64,000 bases of DNA from an uncultured Alistipes sp. (GCF_949296715.1 NZ_CASFQD010000018.1:1-64000); one strand, 5' to 3'. Positions 16,173 to 25,208 are shown, counted from the first letter of the stretch. The notes: generated by a model not told the origin, from the sequence alone. Made by a program: numbers and translations.

Positions 16173-19100
16173 TTAGAATTGGAATTTGACACTGAAGCCG
16201 AGGCTTCTGAGCGACGGCATCATGAAGTAGTCGATGCCCTGGTAGTTCAGGCCCGTCGAGGCGACCGACTCGGGATCGAACGGCGCCTTGCAGTAGATCA
16301 TCCAGAGGTTGCGCCCCACGAACGAGACGGTCATGCGCATCTTGTCGCGGAACCACCTGGCCGGGAGCGTATAACCGAGCGACAGCTCCTGCAGGCGGAA
16401 GTTCGTCGCCGAGTAGAGGTAGTACTGCGGCAGACCCGACTGCGAACCGATGGCCTGATACCACTTCTGGGCGTCGACCATCTCGCGGCCGTTGATCCAC
16501 ACGCCGCCCGCATCGCGCGCCGCGGCCGAGGCCTCCGACACGCCGTAGAGGTCCAAGTTGGCCTGCGTCGCCGAGTAGCACACTCCGCCGATGCGGCCCG
16601 TGAAGAGCAGCCCGAGGTTCACGCCCTTCCACGAGAAGTCGTTGCGCCAGGCCAGCGTATGGTCCGGAAAGACCGAGCCGAGGTAGATGTCCTCGCCGTC
16701 GTCCGTCAGGAGCAGGTTGCCGCTCTTGTCGACCTCGACATAGCCGTTGTCGTTGAAGCGCAGGTCCGAAGTCGTGTAGAGGTCGCCCAGCGTGCCGCCC
16801 TCCTTGAGGATGTACTTCGCCTTGCCCAGCCCCTTGATGTCGAGCTTGGTGAGGTTCAGCGGCTGCCCCGTCACGGGATTCACGGCATTGGCCGCCAGTT
16901 CGATGATCTCGTTGCGGTTCCACGAGTAGGTGAAGTTCGTGGCCCAGCGGAAATTCCCCCACCGGTTGTCATAGCCCGCCGAGAGTTCGACACCCGTGTT
17001 GCGGACATGGCCCGTCTGCAGGTAGATCGTCGTATAGGAGGACGAGGGAGGCAGCGAGGGGTCGAAGGTCTGGTTCTTCGTGTCGGCCTGGTACCACGAT
17101 GCCGAGAGGCTGATGTTGCGCCACAGCCGCAGGTCGACACCCACCTCGTAGGTCGTCGTGCGCTCGGGCTTCAGGTCGCCGATCGGATAGTGCGTCTTGT
17201 CTTTCCAGACGCGGTTCGTGGCGTCGTACTCGTAGGTCGGGACGGTCAGGTAGCGCGGGAACGGCATACCCACCGAGGCGATCGAGCCGCGGAATTTCAG
17301 GTAGCTCAACCCGTCGCCCAGGTCCCACAGCGACGTGGGGACCCACGACAGACCCACCGACGGATAGAAGAACGACGACGAGGAGGAGCCGGCAATCTGC
17401 GAAGCCCAGTCGTTGCGGCCCGTGAGGGTCAGGTAGAGCATCTGCTTCCACCCCACCTCGACCGAGGCGAACACGGACTGCGTCTGGTCGTGCCAGCCGG
17501 TCTTCTCGGCCCGTTTCTTCGTGTCGTCCAGATCGAAGACGTTAAAGACGTTCGGGAGGCCGTTCTCCTGGATCGGGCCCCGGTACGAGAGTTCGTCGGT
17601 CTTCACGTTGTTGATCGAGGCGCCGATGTTGGCCTGCAGCGACCAGTCGTCGCCGAACGTCTTGTCGATATTGAGCATCACGTCGCCGTAGGTCTGCGAG
17701 TCGTAGGCCCGCGCTTCGGTGTAGTGGCCGTTCTTGCCGCCGTCCGTAATGGTCGTGTTCGACGACGCGTAGAGTTTCTGCGTATAGAGCGAATTGGCGT
17801 TGTCGATGCGGATACGCCCCGTGACGTTCAGCCACGGCAGGATGTCATACGATGCCGAGAAGGAGAGCATGTAGCGCTTCTTGTCCGTATTGCGCAGGTT
17901 GCGGTAGGCGATCCAGTAGGGGTTCTGCATGCGGAGGTCGCCGCCCTCCATGTCCGACGACCAGAACTGCTCCATGAGCTTCGTACCCTCGTTGTAGCGC
18001 TCGAAACGGCGGTAGAGGTCGAAATTCTCGCCCCGCGGAAAGAGGTAGGCCGAGACCAGCGGGTTCGAATAGACGCCCTGGTTGGTCATGTTCTGGTCCT
18101 GCTGGTAGATGTAGCTCGCCGAGGCGTCCAGACGCAGCCGGTCGTGCAGGAAATAGGAGGTGTTGCGGAACGTGAAGTTGTATCGGTCGTACTCGTTGTT
18201 GGGGATGATGCCGTCGGAGTTGACCGCCGCAGCCGAGAAGTAGGTCTGGTTGCGGTCCGTACCGCCCGAGAGCGTAAAGGCGTTCGTATAGACATGCCCC
18301 GTCTCGAAAAAGTCATTGGGCGTATAGCCGTAGCGGGCCGAAGGGGCGAGCAGCTCACCCCAGCTGTAGATGTTCGACCCGCTGCGGACGCCGTTCAGAC
18401 CCGTGCCGTAGCGGTTCTGGAACTCCGGCTGCACAAAAGGGCTCAAAAACTCCGTATTGCTCGAGAGCGTCACCTTCAGCGCACCGGCCTCACCCTTCTT
18501 CGTCGTGATCATCACGGCACCGTTCGCCGCCTCCGATCCGTAAAGGGCCGCGGCCGCAGCGCCCGTCAGCACCGAGATCGACTCGATATCCTCGGGGTTC
18601 AGGTCCGCAATGGCCTCGGTTTCGCCCTTCGAGTCGAACTCCGTGCCGCCGCCACCGCCGAAATTGTACATCGGAATACCGTCGATCACATACAGCGCGT
18701 TCGACGACTGCGAGATGGACTTGTTACCGCGCAGCACCACCTTCGTGGCGCCGCCCACGCCCGACGACGACGAGTTGATCGTCACGCCCGCAACCTTGCC
18801 GGCGAGCGAATTCATGAAGTTCGCGTCCTTGACCGTCGTGATGTCCGAAGCCTCGATCTGCTGTACGTTGTACGAGAGGGCCTTCTCCTGGCGCTTGATG
18901 CCGAGGGCCGTGACGACCACCTGCTCGATCTCCGACGCCGACTCCTGCAGCGTGATGACGAACGACGTGCGCGTGCCGACCGGGACGACGGCTGTCTCGT
19001 AGCCCAGATAGCCGATCTCCAGCTGGCGCGAAGCGGCCGGCGCCGGCACCTCGAGGGCGAACCGGCCCTCGGCATCGGTCGAAACGCCGACGGTCGTGCC

Positions 19101-19511
19101 GCGCACGATCACCGACGCACCGACAGCCGGTTCGCCGTTGGGCAGCCGGACCTCGCCCGAGACGGAGAGAGCCTCCTTGCGCGACGTATCGCTCCGGCGG
19201 AACAGCAGGATGTTCGTCCCCTCGACCGAATAGGCGATGTCCGTGCCGCGGACCATCTCGTCGAGGGCCTTTTTCAACGATTCGTTTTCGACTTGTACCG
19301 TGACCGGAAGATCGGTATCCACATCGTCCCCGATACCGAAAAGATAACGCGTCTGCTCTTCTATCGCACTGATTACCTGTTCCATCTTGACCCCTTTCTC
19401 CCGGATCGTGACCCGGACGTTCTGTGCAAGGACGCCCGACAGGGGAAACAGCAGGGCCGGAACGAACAAAAGAATAGACAGACGGATTTGCTGAATAATC
19501 TTTTTATTCAT
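16173..19511 (-). CDS. SusC/RagA TonB-dependent transporter with N-terminal STN signalling domain
   Basis: This 1112-residue protein has a signal peptide (about 1-28), an STN domain (about 40-100; MEQVISAIEEQTRYLFGI, then SLKKALDEMVRGTDIAYSV), a carboxypeptidase-regulatory-like domain (about 115-190), a plug (LNPEDIESISVLTGAAAAAL) and a 22-strand barrel ending in SVKFQF. It imports oligosaccharides with TonB energy. The STN domain marks it as a transducer that signals to a FecR anti-sigma factor, and such a gene is immediately upstream. It is the first gene of the transporter/GH18 operon, 188 bases after FecR. Confidence 0.95.
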   Translation of the reverse strand: MNKKIIQQIRLSILLFVPALLFPLSGVLAQNVRVTIREKGVKMEQVISAIEEQTRYLFGIGDDVDTDLPVTVQVENESLKKALDEMVRGTDIAYSVEGTNILLFRRSDTSRKEALSVSGEVRLPNGEPAVGASVIVRGTTVGVSTDAEGRFALEVPAPAASRQLEIGYLGYETAVVPVGTRTSFVITLQESASEIEQVVVTALGIKRQEKALSYNVQQIEASDITTVKDANFMNSLAGKVAGVTINSSSSGVGGATKVVLRGNKSISQSSNALYVIDGIPMYNFGGGGGTEFDSKGETEAIADLNPEDIESISVLTGAAAAALYGSEAANGAVMITTKKGEAGALKVTLSSNTEFLSPFVQPEFQNRYGTGLNGVRSGSNIYSWGELLAPSARYGYTPNDFFETGHVYTNAFTLSGGTDRNQTYFSAAAVNSDGIIPNNEYDRYNFTFRNTSYFLHDRLRLDASASYIYQQDQNMTNQGVYSNPLVSAYLFPRGENFDLYRRFERYNEGTKLMEQFWSSDMEGGDLRMQNPYWIAYRNLRNTDKKRYMLSFSASYDILPWLNVTGRIRIDNANSLYTQKLYASSNTTITDGGKNGHYTEARAYDSQTYGDVMLNIDKTFGDDWSLQANIGASINNVKTDELSYRGPIQENGLPNVFNVFDLDDTKKRAEKTGWHDQTQSVFASVEVGWKQMLYLTLTGRNDWASQIAGSSSSSFFYPSVGLSWVPTSLWDLGDGLSYLKFRGSIASVGMPFPRYLTVPTYEYDATNRVWKDKTHYPIGDLKPERTTTYEVGVDLRLWRNISLSASWYQADTKNQTFDPSLPPSSSYTTIYLQTGHVRNTGVELSAGYDNRWGNFRWATNFTYSWNRNEIIELAANAVNPVTGQPLNLTKLDIKGLGKAKYILKEGGTLGDLYTTSDLRFNDNGYVEVDKSGNLLLTDDGEDIYLGSVFPDHTLAWRNDFSWKGVNLGLLFTGRIGGVCYSATQANLDLYGVSEASAAARDAGGVWINGREMVDAQKWYQAIGSQSGLPQYYLYSATNFRLQELSLGYTLPARWFRDKMRMTVSFVGRNLWMIYCKAPFDPESVASTGLNYQGIDYFMMPSLRSLGFSVKFQF

Positions 19512-19566
19512 ACATTTGTGAGTTAAGGTTCAAATAAAAATCGGTTAGTATTTTTGGCTGAACTGC

Positions 19567-19596
19567 GGCCTGCGGGTGTGGCAGCACCTGCAGGCC
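19567..19596. other. Hairpin between FecR and SusC genes
   Basis: GGCCTGC (19567-19573) pairs with GCAGGCC (19590-19596), extended inward by a GGGTG/CACCT helix with a G-T pair. It sits in the 188-base gap. Neither strand has a strong U-tract after it, so it may be an attenuator or a 5' leader structure of the SusC mRNA. Confidence 0.5.
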
Positions 19597-19699
19597 TTTG
19601 CGTATCCGCCAAAAAGTCTCGTTTTCTGGTTGATCTACGCAGGATTTATCTCATAGGCAGGCGGTTTTGCGGGTTATACATCAATAAAGTGGAGTTGCG

Positions 19700-20671
19700 T
19701 TACTTGATAATGATCCGGTTTTTCAGATCGTCGTATTCGTAGGTAAAGTCGGACGAGCGCTGCAGGATGCGCAGGATGTGGTCGATCCCCTCCGACGTGC
19801 GGACCTTCAGCCGCTTGTAACGGACCTCGGGAAGCGTCGTGCGCCGGACTTCGATCTCCACGCCGTAATAGCGCTCCAGTTTCCCGATGATCTCGGCGAA
19901 GGAGTCGCCTCCGAACGAGACGATGCCTTCGGTCCAGAGGTAATCGTCGCGGCTGGTCATCTCGCTCAAATAGAGATGCCCGTTGCGCAGGTCGACGACC
20001 GTATTGGGTTCCATCACCAGATACTCGCCGTTCATGCGGTTGCGCACCGAGACGCAGCCTTCGAACAACGCCGTCGAGAAACTCTGCTCCGCCTCGTCCG
20101 CCGTGACGTTGAAGTGCGTGCCGTGGACCTTCACGTCGCAGGCGTAGGTCTCCACGATGAACGGATGCTCCGCGTCGTGGTGCACGTCGAACATCGCCTC
20201 GCCCTGCAGCTGCACGCGCCGCTCCTTTCCGGTGAAGACCGCCGGATAGGTGATCCGGCTCCGGGAGTTGAGTTCGACGGTCGTGCCGTCGCTCAAGGCG
20301 ACGCACACGTGCTGCCCGGCCGGCACCTCGATCGACGTCGGCGCCTCGAGCAGCCGGTCGAACCGTGCGGAGAAGAAGAGATAGCTTGCCCCGGCAGCCA
20401 CGAGCAGGGCCGCGGCAAAGCCCGCCACATAGCGCAGGGGACGCGAGTGGACGATGCGGTAGCGCCAGCTCCGGTCGGCTTCGGGCACCAGGTCCGGTTC
20501 GCTCATGATGCTCAACAGGAAGAGGTCGTTCGCCTCGTTGAGCCGTTTCTGGTTCTCGCGGGGATTCTCGTCGAGCCACGCGGCGATCAGGTCGGTCTCC
20601 TCGTTGGAGGTCTGCCCGGCAAAGAACCTGAACAACAGTTTATCGGTAATCTCGGTATTCATCGTATTCAT
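19700..20671 (-). CDS. FecR-family anti-sigma factor
   Basis: This 323-residue protein has a cytoplasmic N-terminus, one membrane segment (about 80-100; YVAGFAAALLVAAGASYLFF), a FecR domain (about 112-215; VPAGQHVCVALSDGTTVELN, then GEAMFDVHHDAEHPFIVET) and a C-terminal DUF4974/STN-like domain (about 255-323). It should hold the ECF sigma factor inactive until the STN domain of the partner SusC signals substrate binding. A second Met three codons in is an alternative start. It lies upstream of SusC on the same strand and is divergent from the sigma gene. Confidence 0.93.
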   Translation of the reverse strand: MNTMNTEITDKLLFRFFAGQTSNEETDLIAAWLDENPRENQKRLNEANDLFLLSIMSEPDLVPEADRSWRYRIVHSRPLRYVAGFAAALLVAAGASYLFFSARFDRLLEAPTSIEVPAGQHVCVALSDGTTVELNSRSRITYPAVFTGKERRVQLQGEAMFDVHHDAEHPFIVETYACDVKVHGTHFNVTADEAEQSFSTALFEGCVSVRNRMNGEYLVMEPNTVVDLRNGHLYLSEMTSRDDYLWTEGIVSFGGDSFAEIIGKLERYYGVEIEVRRTTLPEVRYKRLKVRTSEGIDHILRILQRSSDFTYEYDDLKNRIIIK

Positions 20672-20704
20672 AACATAAGTGTTTCTGTCAACCCTTCTGA
20701 ATAT

Positions 20705-20812
20705 ATTGACAACCGAACGGCCGCGATTCCCGCCGGCGGCTGCAAATAAATTTATTTAATAAATTCTGAAAAAATATTAATTTGTCATTATCCTTGAAAT
20801 ACATTGACAACC
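20705..20812. promoter_or_regulatory. Repeated ATTGACAACC element between fecR and the sigma gene
   Basis: ATTGACAACC occurs exactly at 20705-20714 and 20803-20812, each preceded by a similar GAA..ATA tract. A related TGTCAACC lies at 20688-20695. The elements occupy the divergent intergenic region and could be ECF-sigma recognition or operator sites. No copy is seen upstream of SusC. Confidence 0.35.
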
Positions 20813-20860
20813 TGTGTTTTACACCAATCAAGCAACAGATGGCATATTGCATTTTTTTTG

Positions 20861-20868
20861 TATCTTTG
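20861..20868 (+). promoter_or_regulatory. -7 promoter element of the ECF sigma gene
   Basis: TATCTTTG (TAnnTTTG) lies 16 bases upstream of the start codon. No clear -33 TTTG is seen, so a vegetative promoter is likely but not certain. Confidence 0.55.
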
Positions 20869-20884
20869 TTTCAAGTAAAAAAAC

Positions 20885-21457
20885 ATGCAGCAGACCGAAA
20901 CAACCGTTTTGACACAGGAGCTGTTCGAGCAGCTTTTCCAGCGGTACGAGCGCAAGCTGTGCGCCGTGGCCTACTCCTTCGTGCGGGATGCCGACACGGC
21001 GAAGGACATCGTCAACGACAGTTTCGCGTCCGTGTGGAACCACCGCAACGACATCGAGTCGAACATCGAGGCCTATCTTTTCCAGTCGGTGCGGAACCGC
21101 TGCCTGAACTACCGTAAGAACCGGCAGCTCGAGCGGGCCGTCTACGAGAAGATTCTCGTCCGCGAGCGCGGCGTGATGGACTACTACACGCGCACGATCG
21201 AGTGCTGCAACCCGAACGAGCTGTTCCGCAGCGAGATCATGGAGATATGCCGCCGCCAGATCGAGCAGATGCCCGAGCTGCGGCGCCAGATTTTCACGGC
21301 CAGCAAATTCGACGGCAAAAGTTACAAGGAGATCGCCGACATGAACGGCATCACGATGAAAAAGGTCGACAGGGAGCTGCAATACGCGATCCGCAAGCTG
21401 CGGCTCTCGCTGAAGGACTACCTCACGCTGCTCTTCATTTTCCTCTACCTCAAATAA
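20885..21457 (+). CDS. ECF-type RNA polymerase sigma factor
   Basis: This 190-residue protein has sigma region 2 (about 18-85; LFQRYERKLCAVAYSFVRD, then AKDIVNDSFASVWNHR) and region 4 (about 122-180; CRRQIEQMPELRRQIFTAS, then SYKEIADMNGITMKKVDREL). This is the Bacteroidetes SusC-linked ECF family. It is predicted to be released from the FecR protein encoded divergently 213 bases away and to activate the transporter/GH18 operon. The C-terminus is hydrophobic (YLTLLFIFLYLK), as is common in this group. Confidence 0.94.
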   Translation: MQQTETTVLTQELFEQLFQRYERKLCAVAYSFVRDADTAKDIVNDSFASVWNHRNDIESNIEAYLFQSVRNRCLNYRKNRQLERAVYEKILVRERGVMDYYTRTIECCNPNELFRSEIMEICRRQIEQMPELRRQIFTASKFDGKSYKEIADMNGITMKKVDRELQYAIRKLRLSLKDYLTLLFIFLYLK

Positions 21458-21465
21458 GATGCGCA

Positions 21466-21496
21466 CCCGGACCGAACGTCCGGGCGTTTGGTTTCC
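21466..21496 (+). terminator. Terminator of the ECF sigma gene
   Basis: CCCGGAC (21466-21472) pairs with GTCCGGG (21478-21484) around a 5-base loop, followed by CGTTTGGTTT. It lies 9 bases after the stop codon. The U-tract is weak. Confidence 0.6.
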
Positions 21497-21555
21497 GCAG
21501 CAGACCCATCCGGCGGGCCGCAAACCGTTCATGCGCAGAGTTGCGGACAAAACGG

Positions 21556-21593
21556 CGGCAGGCTGCCGCAGCGATTGCCGCGGCAGCCTGCCG
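21556..21593. repeat. 14-bp perfect inverted repeat
   Basis: CGGCAGGCTGCCGC at 21556-21569 is the reverse complement of 21580-21593, with a 10-base loop. It lies between the convergent sigma and tpx genes and lacks a U-tract on either side. It probably helps end transcription of one or both genes. Confidence 0.6.
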
Positions 21594-21639
21594 TCCATAC
21601 ATACCGACGCCGGAACGGGCCGGGTCCGTGATCAGTTTG

Positions 21640-22146
21640 TCAGATGTTCCGCACCGCCTCGACAGCCGCCGCGTAATCGGGCTCCTCGGTGATCTCGGGA
21701 ACCAGCTGTGCGTAGGCTACCCTCCCCTCGCGGTCGAGCACCACGACGGCACGGGCCAGCAGCCCCTTGAGCGGTCCGTCCTCCATGCCGACGCCGTAGT
21801 CGCGGCCGAACGCCGCATCGCGGAAGGCCGAAGCGGCCACAACGCGGTCGATGCCCTCCACCGAGCAGAAACGGCTCTGCGCAAAGGGCAGGTCCTTCGA
21901 TACGGCCACGACGACCGTATCGGGCAGCGAAGCCGCCTCCTTGTTGAACCGGCGCACCGATGCGGCGCAGACCCCCGTGTCGAGACTCGGGAAGATGTTC
22001 AGCACCACGCGCTGCCCCTTCAGATCGGCCAGGCGAAGCGGCGAGAGGTCGCCCTTGACCAGCTCGAAATCGGGAGCCGGAGCTCCCACCCGGATGAACT
22101 CGCCCTCGAGCTGCACGGGCGCACCCTGAAATTTCGTCTTGGACAT
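21640..22146 (-). CDS. tpx: Thiol peroxidase (Tpx), atypical 2-Cys peroxiredoxin
   Basis: This 168-residue cytoplasmic protein matches Tpx in length and motifs. FPSLDTGVC at 52-60 carries the peroxidatic Cys60 with the upstream Thr, and RFCS at 92-95 carries the resolving Cys94. It reduces hydroperoxides using thioredoxin. It is a single gene convergent with the sigma factor and co-directional with the WG-repeat gene upstream, with a 104-base gap in which no terminator was found. Confidence 0.95.
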   Translation of the reverse strand: MSKTKFQGAPVQLEGEFIRVGAPAPDFELVKGDLSPLRLADLKGQRVVLNIFPSLDTGVCAASVRRFNKEAASLPDTVVVAVSKDLPFAQSRFCSVEGIDRVVAASAFRDAAFGRDYGVGMEDGPLKGLLARAVVVLDREGRVAYAQLVPEITEEPDYAAAVEAVRNI

Positions 22147-22250
22147 GATCGTAACTTCGTTTAAGATTTTTAGGATTCACACTCCATCGGAACGGAAAAT
22201 CCGCCCGACATATTGCCCTGCAAATACGATTCCGGAATCTCCGCCGCCGG

Positions 22251-22865
22251 TCAATGCCCCTTCAGGCGGTTGAGCGCACTGCGCGCTTCGCCCGAGGAGC
22301 CGAAGTTGGGCTGGATGACAAAGCGGTTCATGCGGTCGATAACGCCCCAGCGGCGCTGCCCGGGCGAGACGATGGCATAGCCGTCGTAGAAGTCGTAGCC
22401 CGTCTCGTACTGGGGTGGGATGGCCCACTCGCCGAAGTGGTTGAGATAGCCGACAAGCCCCGTGGCGGGGTCGTCCTGTGCCCAGAGCTCGATCCCGGCA
22501 TAGCGTCCCGAGGTCAGCGATGTGACCGCATTGCGGATGTCGGACCAGGAGCGGAACCGGGGCTGGATGACAAACTGGTTCAGGCGGTCGATGGCACCGA
22601 AGAGGCCCCCGACCTGCACGCAGGCCAGGCCGTCGCTGTTGAAACTCGAAGCACTCTTGTATTGGGGCGGGATCGCCCACATTCCGAGGTCGTTCAGATA
22701 GCCGTAAAGGCCCGTGCCGCGATCCTTCGAGAGGGTCAGGTCGCCGCCTCCGGCAAAGGTCATGGTGCCGCCCTGCGTCACCGGCAACATGAGATTCGAC
22801 AGTGCGGCGCAGGAGACGGACAAAGCTGCCGCCGCCAATGTCAGCAGTTGGATAAAGGGTTTCAT
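22251..22865 (-). CDS. WG-repeat lipoprotein
   Basis: This 204-residue lipoprotein (SVSC, Cys19) contains WG/KWG-type repeats of the form GLxGYLNxxGxWAIPPQYxxxxxF (near 52 and 135) and GAIDRLNQFVIQPRF / GVIDRMNRFVIQPNF (near 90 and 173). The two halves are parallel copies. WG-repeat proteins are beta-rich and presumed to bind partners, but no function is known for this one. It is divergent from the porin gene, from which it is separated by 202 bases. Confidence 0.82.
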   Translation of the reverse strand: MKPFIQLLTLAAAALSVSCAALSNLMLPVTQGGTMTFAGGGDLTLSKDRGTGLYGYLNDLGMWAIPPQYKSASSFNSDGLACVQVGGLFGAIDRLNQFVIQPRFRSWSDIRNAVTSLTSGRYAGIELWAQDDPATGLVGYLNHFGEWAIPPQYETGYDFYDGYAIVSPGQRRWGVIDRMNRFVIQPNFGSSGEARSALNRLKGH

Positions 22866-23038
22866 GACTTGGTTTTTTTGATGGTAAAGACAAACTTACG
22901 AAAAAAAACGCAACGAACCAACCCCGCCCTGGCAGCCCGGGCCGCATTTTCGCCCGGAGGCAGTCTCCGCGTTTCAGATTCCTTACAGATTCCCGCCCCA
23001 ACTTTGCAGCGGACGGATTGAAAATGCCATAAAATTCG

Positions 23039-23046
23039 TATTTTTG
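23039..23046 (+). promoter_or_regulatory. -7 promoter element of the porin gene
   Basis: TATTTTTG (TAnnTTTG) lies 21 bases upstream of the ATG at 23068, with ATTG 18 bases further upstream. An in-frame TTG inside this element is therefore not the start codon. Confidence 0.6.
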
Positions 23047-23067
23047 CACACACTCAACGATTCGACA

Positions 23068-24339
23068 ATGAAACACCTTCTCCTCCTGCTGCTGCTCTGC
23101 GGCGCCACGGCGGCCTCGGCCCAGAACCCCGACCGGAACGCAGAACGCTCCCTGCTTGCGCAGACGGTCTTCCCGACCGACTCGCTCGCAACCGATCCCG
23201 AGCTGCTCGCGCGCCTGCGCAACATGCCCAACATCGAGGTCGGGCGCGGCATCACGTTCCGTCCGCGCAACAACCTCTTCGAGATGACGCTCCGCTTCCG
23301 CATGCAGAACATGGTCGGACTGTCGTTCGACCGCGACTTCTCGCTCACGCAGACCGAGGCGCGCGTCAAGCGGCTCCGCCTGCGCTTCGACGGTTACATC
23401 TACTCGCCCAAGCTGGTCTACTCGATCCAGCTGGGATTCACGGCCTACGACGCCGAAGTGCTGCCCAACGGCAACATGAACATCGTGCGCGACGCCATCG
23501 TCTACTACGTGCCCAACGCCAAGTGGAACATCGGCTTCGGCCAGACCAAGATCAAGGCCAACCGTGCGCGCATCAACTCATCGAGCGCCCTGCAGTTCGT
23601 CGACCGCAGCATCGTCAACAGCCAGTTCAACCTCGACCGCGACTTCGGTATCTTCGGCGAATACAACATGCGCGAGGGCGAGGGTTTCAACCTCTCGGCC
23701 AAGGGTTCCGTCACGCTGGGCGAGGGTCGCAACTGGGGTTCGACAGCCAACGGCGGCATGATCTACATGGGGCGTCTGGAGCTCTACCCGCTGGGGCGTT
23801 TCTCGGCGAAGGGCGACCTGCTGGAGGGCGACTTCGACCATGAGGAGCAGGTGCGCATCCTGCTGGCCGGCGCCTATGCCTACAACCACAAGGCCACGCG
23901 CCTGCAGGGGCCGCGCGGCGCCGTCATGCCCGAGGGTGCGACGCGCAACCTGGGCTCCTACTTCGTGGACTTCATCCTCAAATACCGCGGATTCGCCTTC
24001 TACACCGACTTCATGGGCCGCACGTGCGACGACCCGCTCTTCGACGAGGATGCCAACGCCTTCGTCTACAAGGGCTGCGGCGTGAACATCCAGACCAGCT
24101 ACCTGTTCGACAGCAAATGGGAGGTGGCGCTGCGCAACTCGACACTGCTGCCCGATGCCGAGGTGCGTCGGCTGGCCGGCTACCGCAACTGGAACCAGAC
24201 GACGCTGGGCGTCACGCGCTACATCATCGGCCACAGCCTCAAGGTGCAGGCCGACCTCTCGTACAACCACCGCAGCGAGTCCCTCACGCCGAACTACAAC
24301 CGCTGGGAGGTGCGCTTCCAGGTGGAGCTGGGGCTCTGA
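23068..24339 (+). CDS. Outer-membrane porin of the OprO/OprP type
   Basis: This 424-residue protein has a signal peptide (MKHLLLLLLLCGATAASAQ). The mature part shows repeated amphipathic strands: MTLRFRMQNMVGLSFDRDFS, RLRLRFDGYIYSPKLVYSIQ, WNIGFGQTKIKANRARINSS and DRDFGIFGEYN. This pattern and the length match phosphate-selective-type porins (Porin_O_P) common in Bacteroidetes. The substrate is not known. It is monocistronic, with its own promoter and terminator. The start was set at 23068 because the upstream in-frame TTG overlaps the promoter and would spoil the signal peptide. Confidence 0.85.
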   Translation: MKHLLLLLLLCGATAASAQNPDRNAERSLLAQTVFPTDSLATDPELLARLRNMPNIEVGRGITFRPRNNLFEMTLRFRMQNMVGLSFDRDFSLTQTEARVKRLRLRFDGYIYSPKLVYSIQLGFTAYDAEVLPNGNMNIVRDAIVYYVPNAKWNIGFGQTKIKANRARINSSSALQFVDRSIVNSQFNLDRDFGIFGEYNMREGEGFNLSAKGSVTLGEGRNWGSTANGGMIYMGRLELYPLGRFSAKGDLLEGDFDHEEQVRILLAGAYAYNHKATRLQGPRGAVMPEGATRNLGSYFVDFILKYRGFAFYTDFMGRTCDDPLFDEDANAFVYKGCGVNIQTSYLFDSKWEVALRNSTLLPDAEVRRLAGYRNWNQTTLGVTRYIIGHSLKVQADLSYNHRSESLTPNYNRWEVRFQVELGL

Positions 24340-24401
24340 CACAGCTCCACACCCGCCGGGCGGTACAGCACCCGGCCCCGACAGCCCGTCCCCAATGAAA
24401 C

Positions 24402-24435
24402 AAGCGGCCCCGCTCGATGCAGGGCCGCTTTTTCT
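24402..24435 (+). terminator. Terminator of the porin gene
   Basis: AAGCGGCCC (24402-24410) pairs with GGGCCGCTT (24422-24430), followed by TTTTCTG. It lies 63 bases after the stop codon and could also work on the minus strand for the exonuclease gene. Confidence 0.85.
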
Positions 24436-24563
24436 GTTCACAATCCGGAAGCGGACACATTGCCCGCCCCGCAATGCCGGGCGTCCTCTCCGATCCGGAA
24501 ACGGGTATTTCGCCCACCTTTCCAGCACCGACCGCCACGCGGGCGCGCTCCGTTGCCGGGGCG

Positions 24564-25058
24564 TCAGAGAATCTTCAGTGCAATGCGGGCGCAGGCCTCG
24601 GCATCGGCCAGCGCATGGTGGTGGTGCTGCAGGTCGAAGCCGCAGGCGGCCGAGACCGTGTGCAGCTGATGGTTCGGGAGGCGCTTGCCGAAGACGCGGC
24701 GCGAAGCGCGGCACGTACAGTAGAATTCATACCCCGGATAGGGCATGTCGTAGAGGTCGAACGCCGCGCGCAGGCACCCTTCGTCGAAAGGGGCATTGTG
24801 CGCTACGAGCGGCAGCCCCTCGATGCGCGGCGCCACGTCGCGCCACACCTCCTCGAAGTCGGGTGCATCGGCCGTATCGGCATAGGTCAGGCCGTGAATC
24901 GCCGTCGTGAAGCGGCTGTAGAAGTTGGGGCGCGGGCGGATCAGCCGGTAGAGCGTATCGACCACCTCGCCGCCGCGCACGACCACCACCCCGACCGAGC
25001 AGACGCTCGCACGGTGGGCATTGGCCGTTTCGAAATCTATGGCTGCAAAATCCGTCAT
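24564..25058 (-). CDS. DnaQ-like 3'-5' exonuclease (DEDDh)
   Basis: This 164-residue protein has the full DEDDh set: DFETAN (Asp8, Glu10), NAPFD (Asp92), and HHHHALADAEA with His148 and Asp152. It resembles stand-alone DNA polymerase III epsilon-type or ribonuclease T-like exonucleases. The start at MTDFAAIDFE was chosen because the longer frame runs through a TATCTTTG promoter element at 25081-25088. It is monocistronic. The substrate (DNA repair, proofreading or RNA) cannot be decided. Confidence 0.88.
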   Translation of the reverse strand: MTDFAAIDFETANAHRASVCSVGVVVVRGGEVVDTLYRLIRPRPNFYSRFTTAIHGLTYADTADAPDFEEVWRDVAPRIEGLPLVAHNAPFDEGCLRAAFDLYDMPYPGYEFYCTCRASRRVFGKRLPNHQLHTVSAACGFDLQHHHHALADAEACARIALKIL

Positions 25059-25080
25059 CGCAGAAGAAATTTTCCGGGAA

Positions 25081-25088
25081 CAAAGATA
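25081..25088 (-). promoter_or_regulatory. -7 promoter element of the exonuclease gene
   Basis: The minus strand reads TATCTTTG, 22 bases before the chosen ATG. It fixes the start of the exonuclease gene. Confidence 0.6.
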
Positions 25089-25175
25089 CGCAAATCCGCC
25101 GCACGCTGTACCCTTCCGCCCCGACAAAATATCCGCCGTACCCATCCCCCGCCTCCGCCCGCGCGAGATGCGGAC

Positions 25176-25208
25176 AAAAAACGGTCGCACCCCGTCGGGG
25201 ATGCGGCC
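25176..25208 (-). terminator. Terminator of the nuclease/TonB receptor operon
   Basis: GGTCGCACCCC (25183-25193) pairs imperfectly with GGGGATGCGGCC (25197-25208). On the minus strand it is followed by a T-run (25176-25181). It lies 22 bases after the stop of the last operon gene. Confidence 0.75.

Noticed and set aside
14535..19526. A 1663-residue open frame on the plus strand
   Set aside because: It is antisense to clear SusC and SusD genes. Long antisense frames are expected in GC-rich DNA, and it has no domain or signal.
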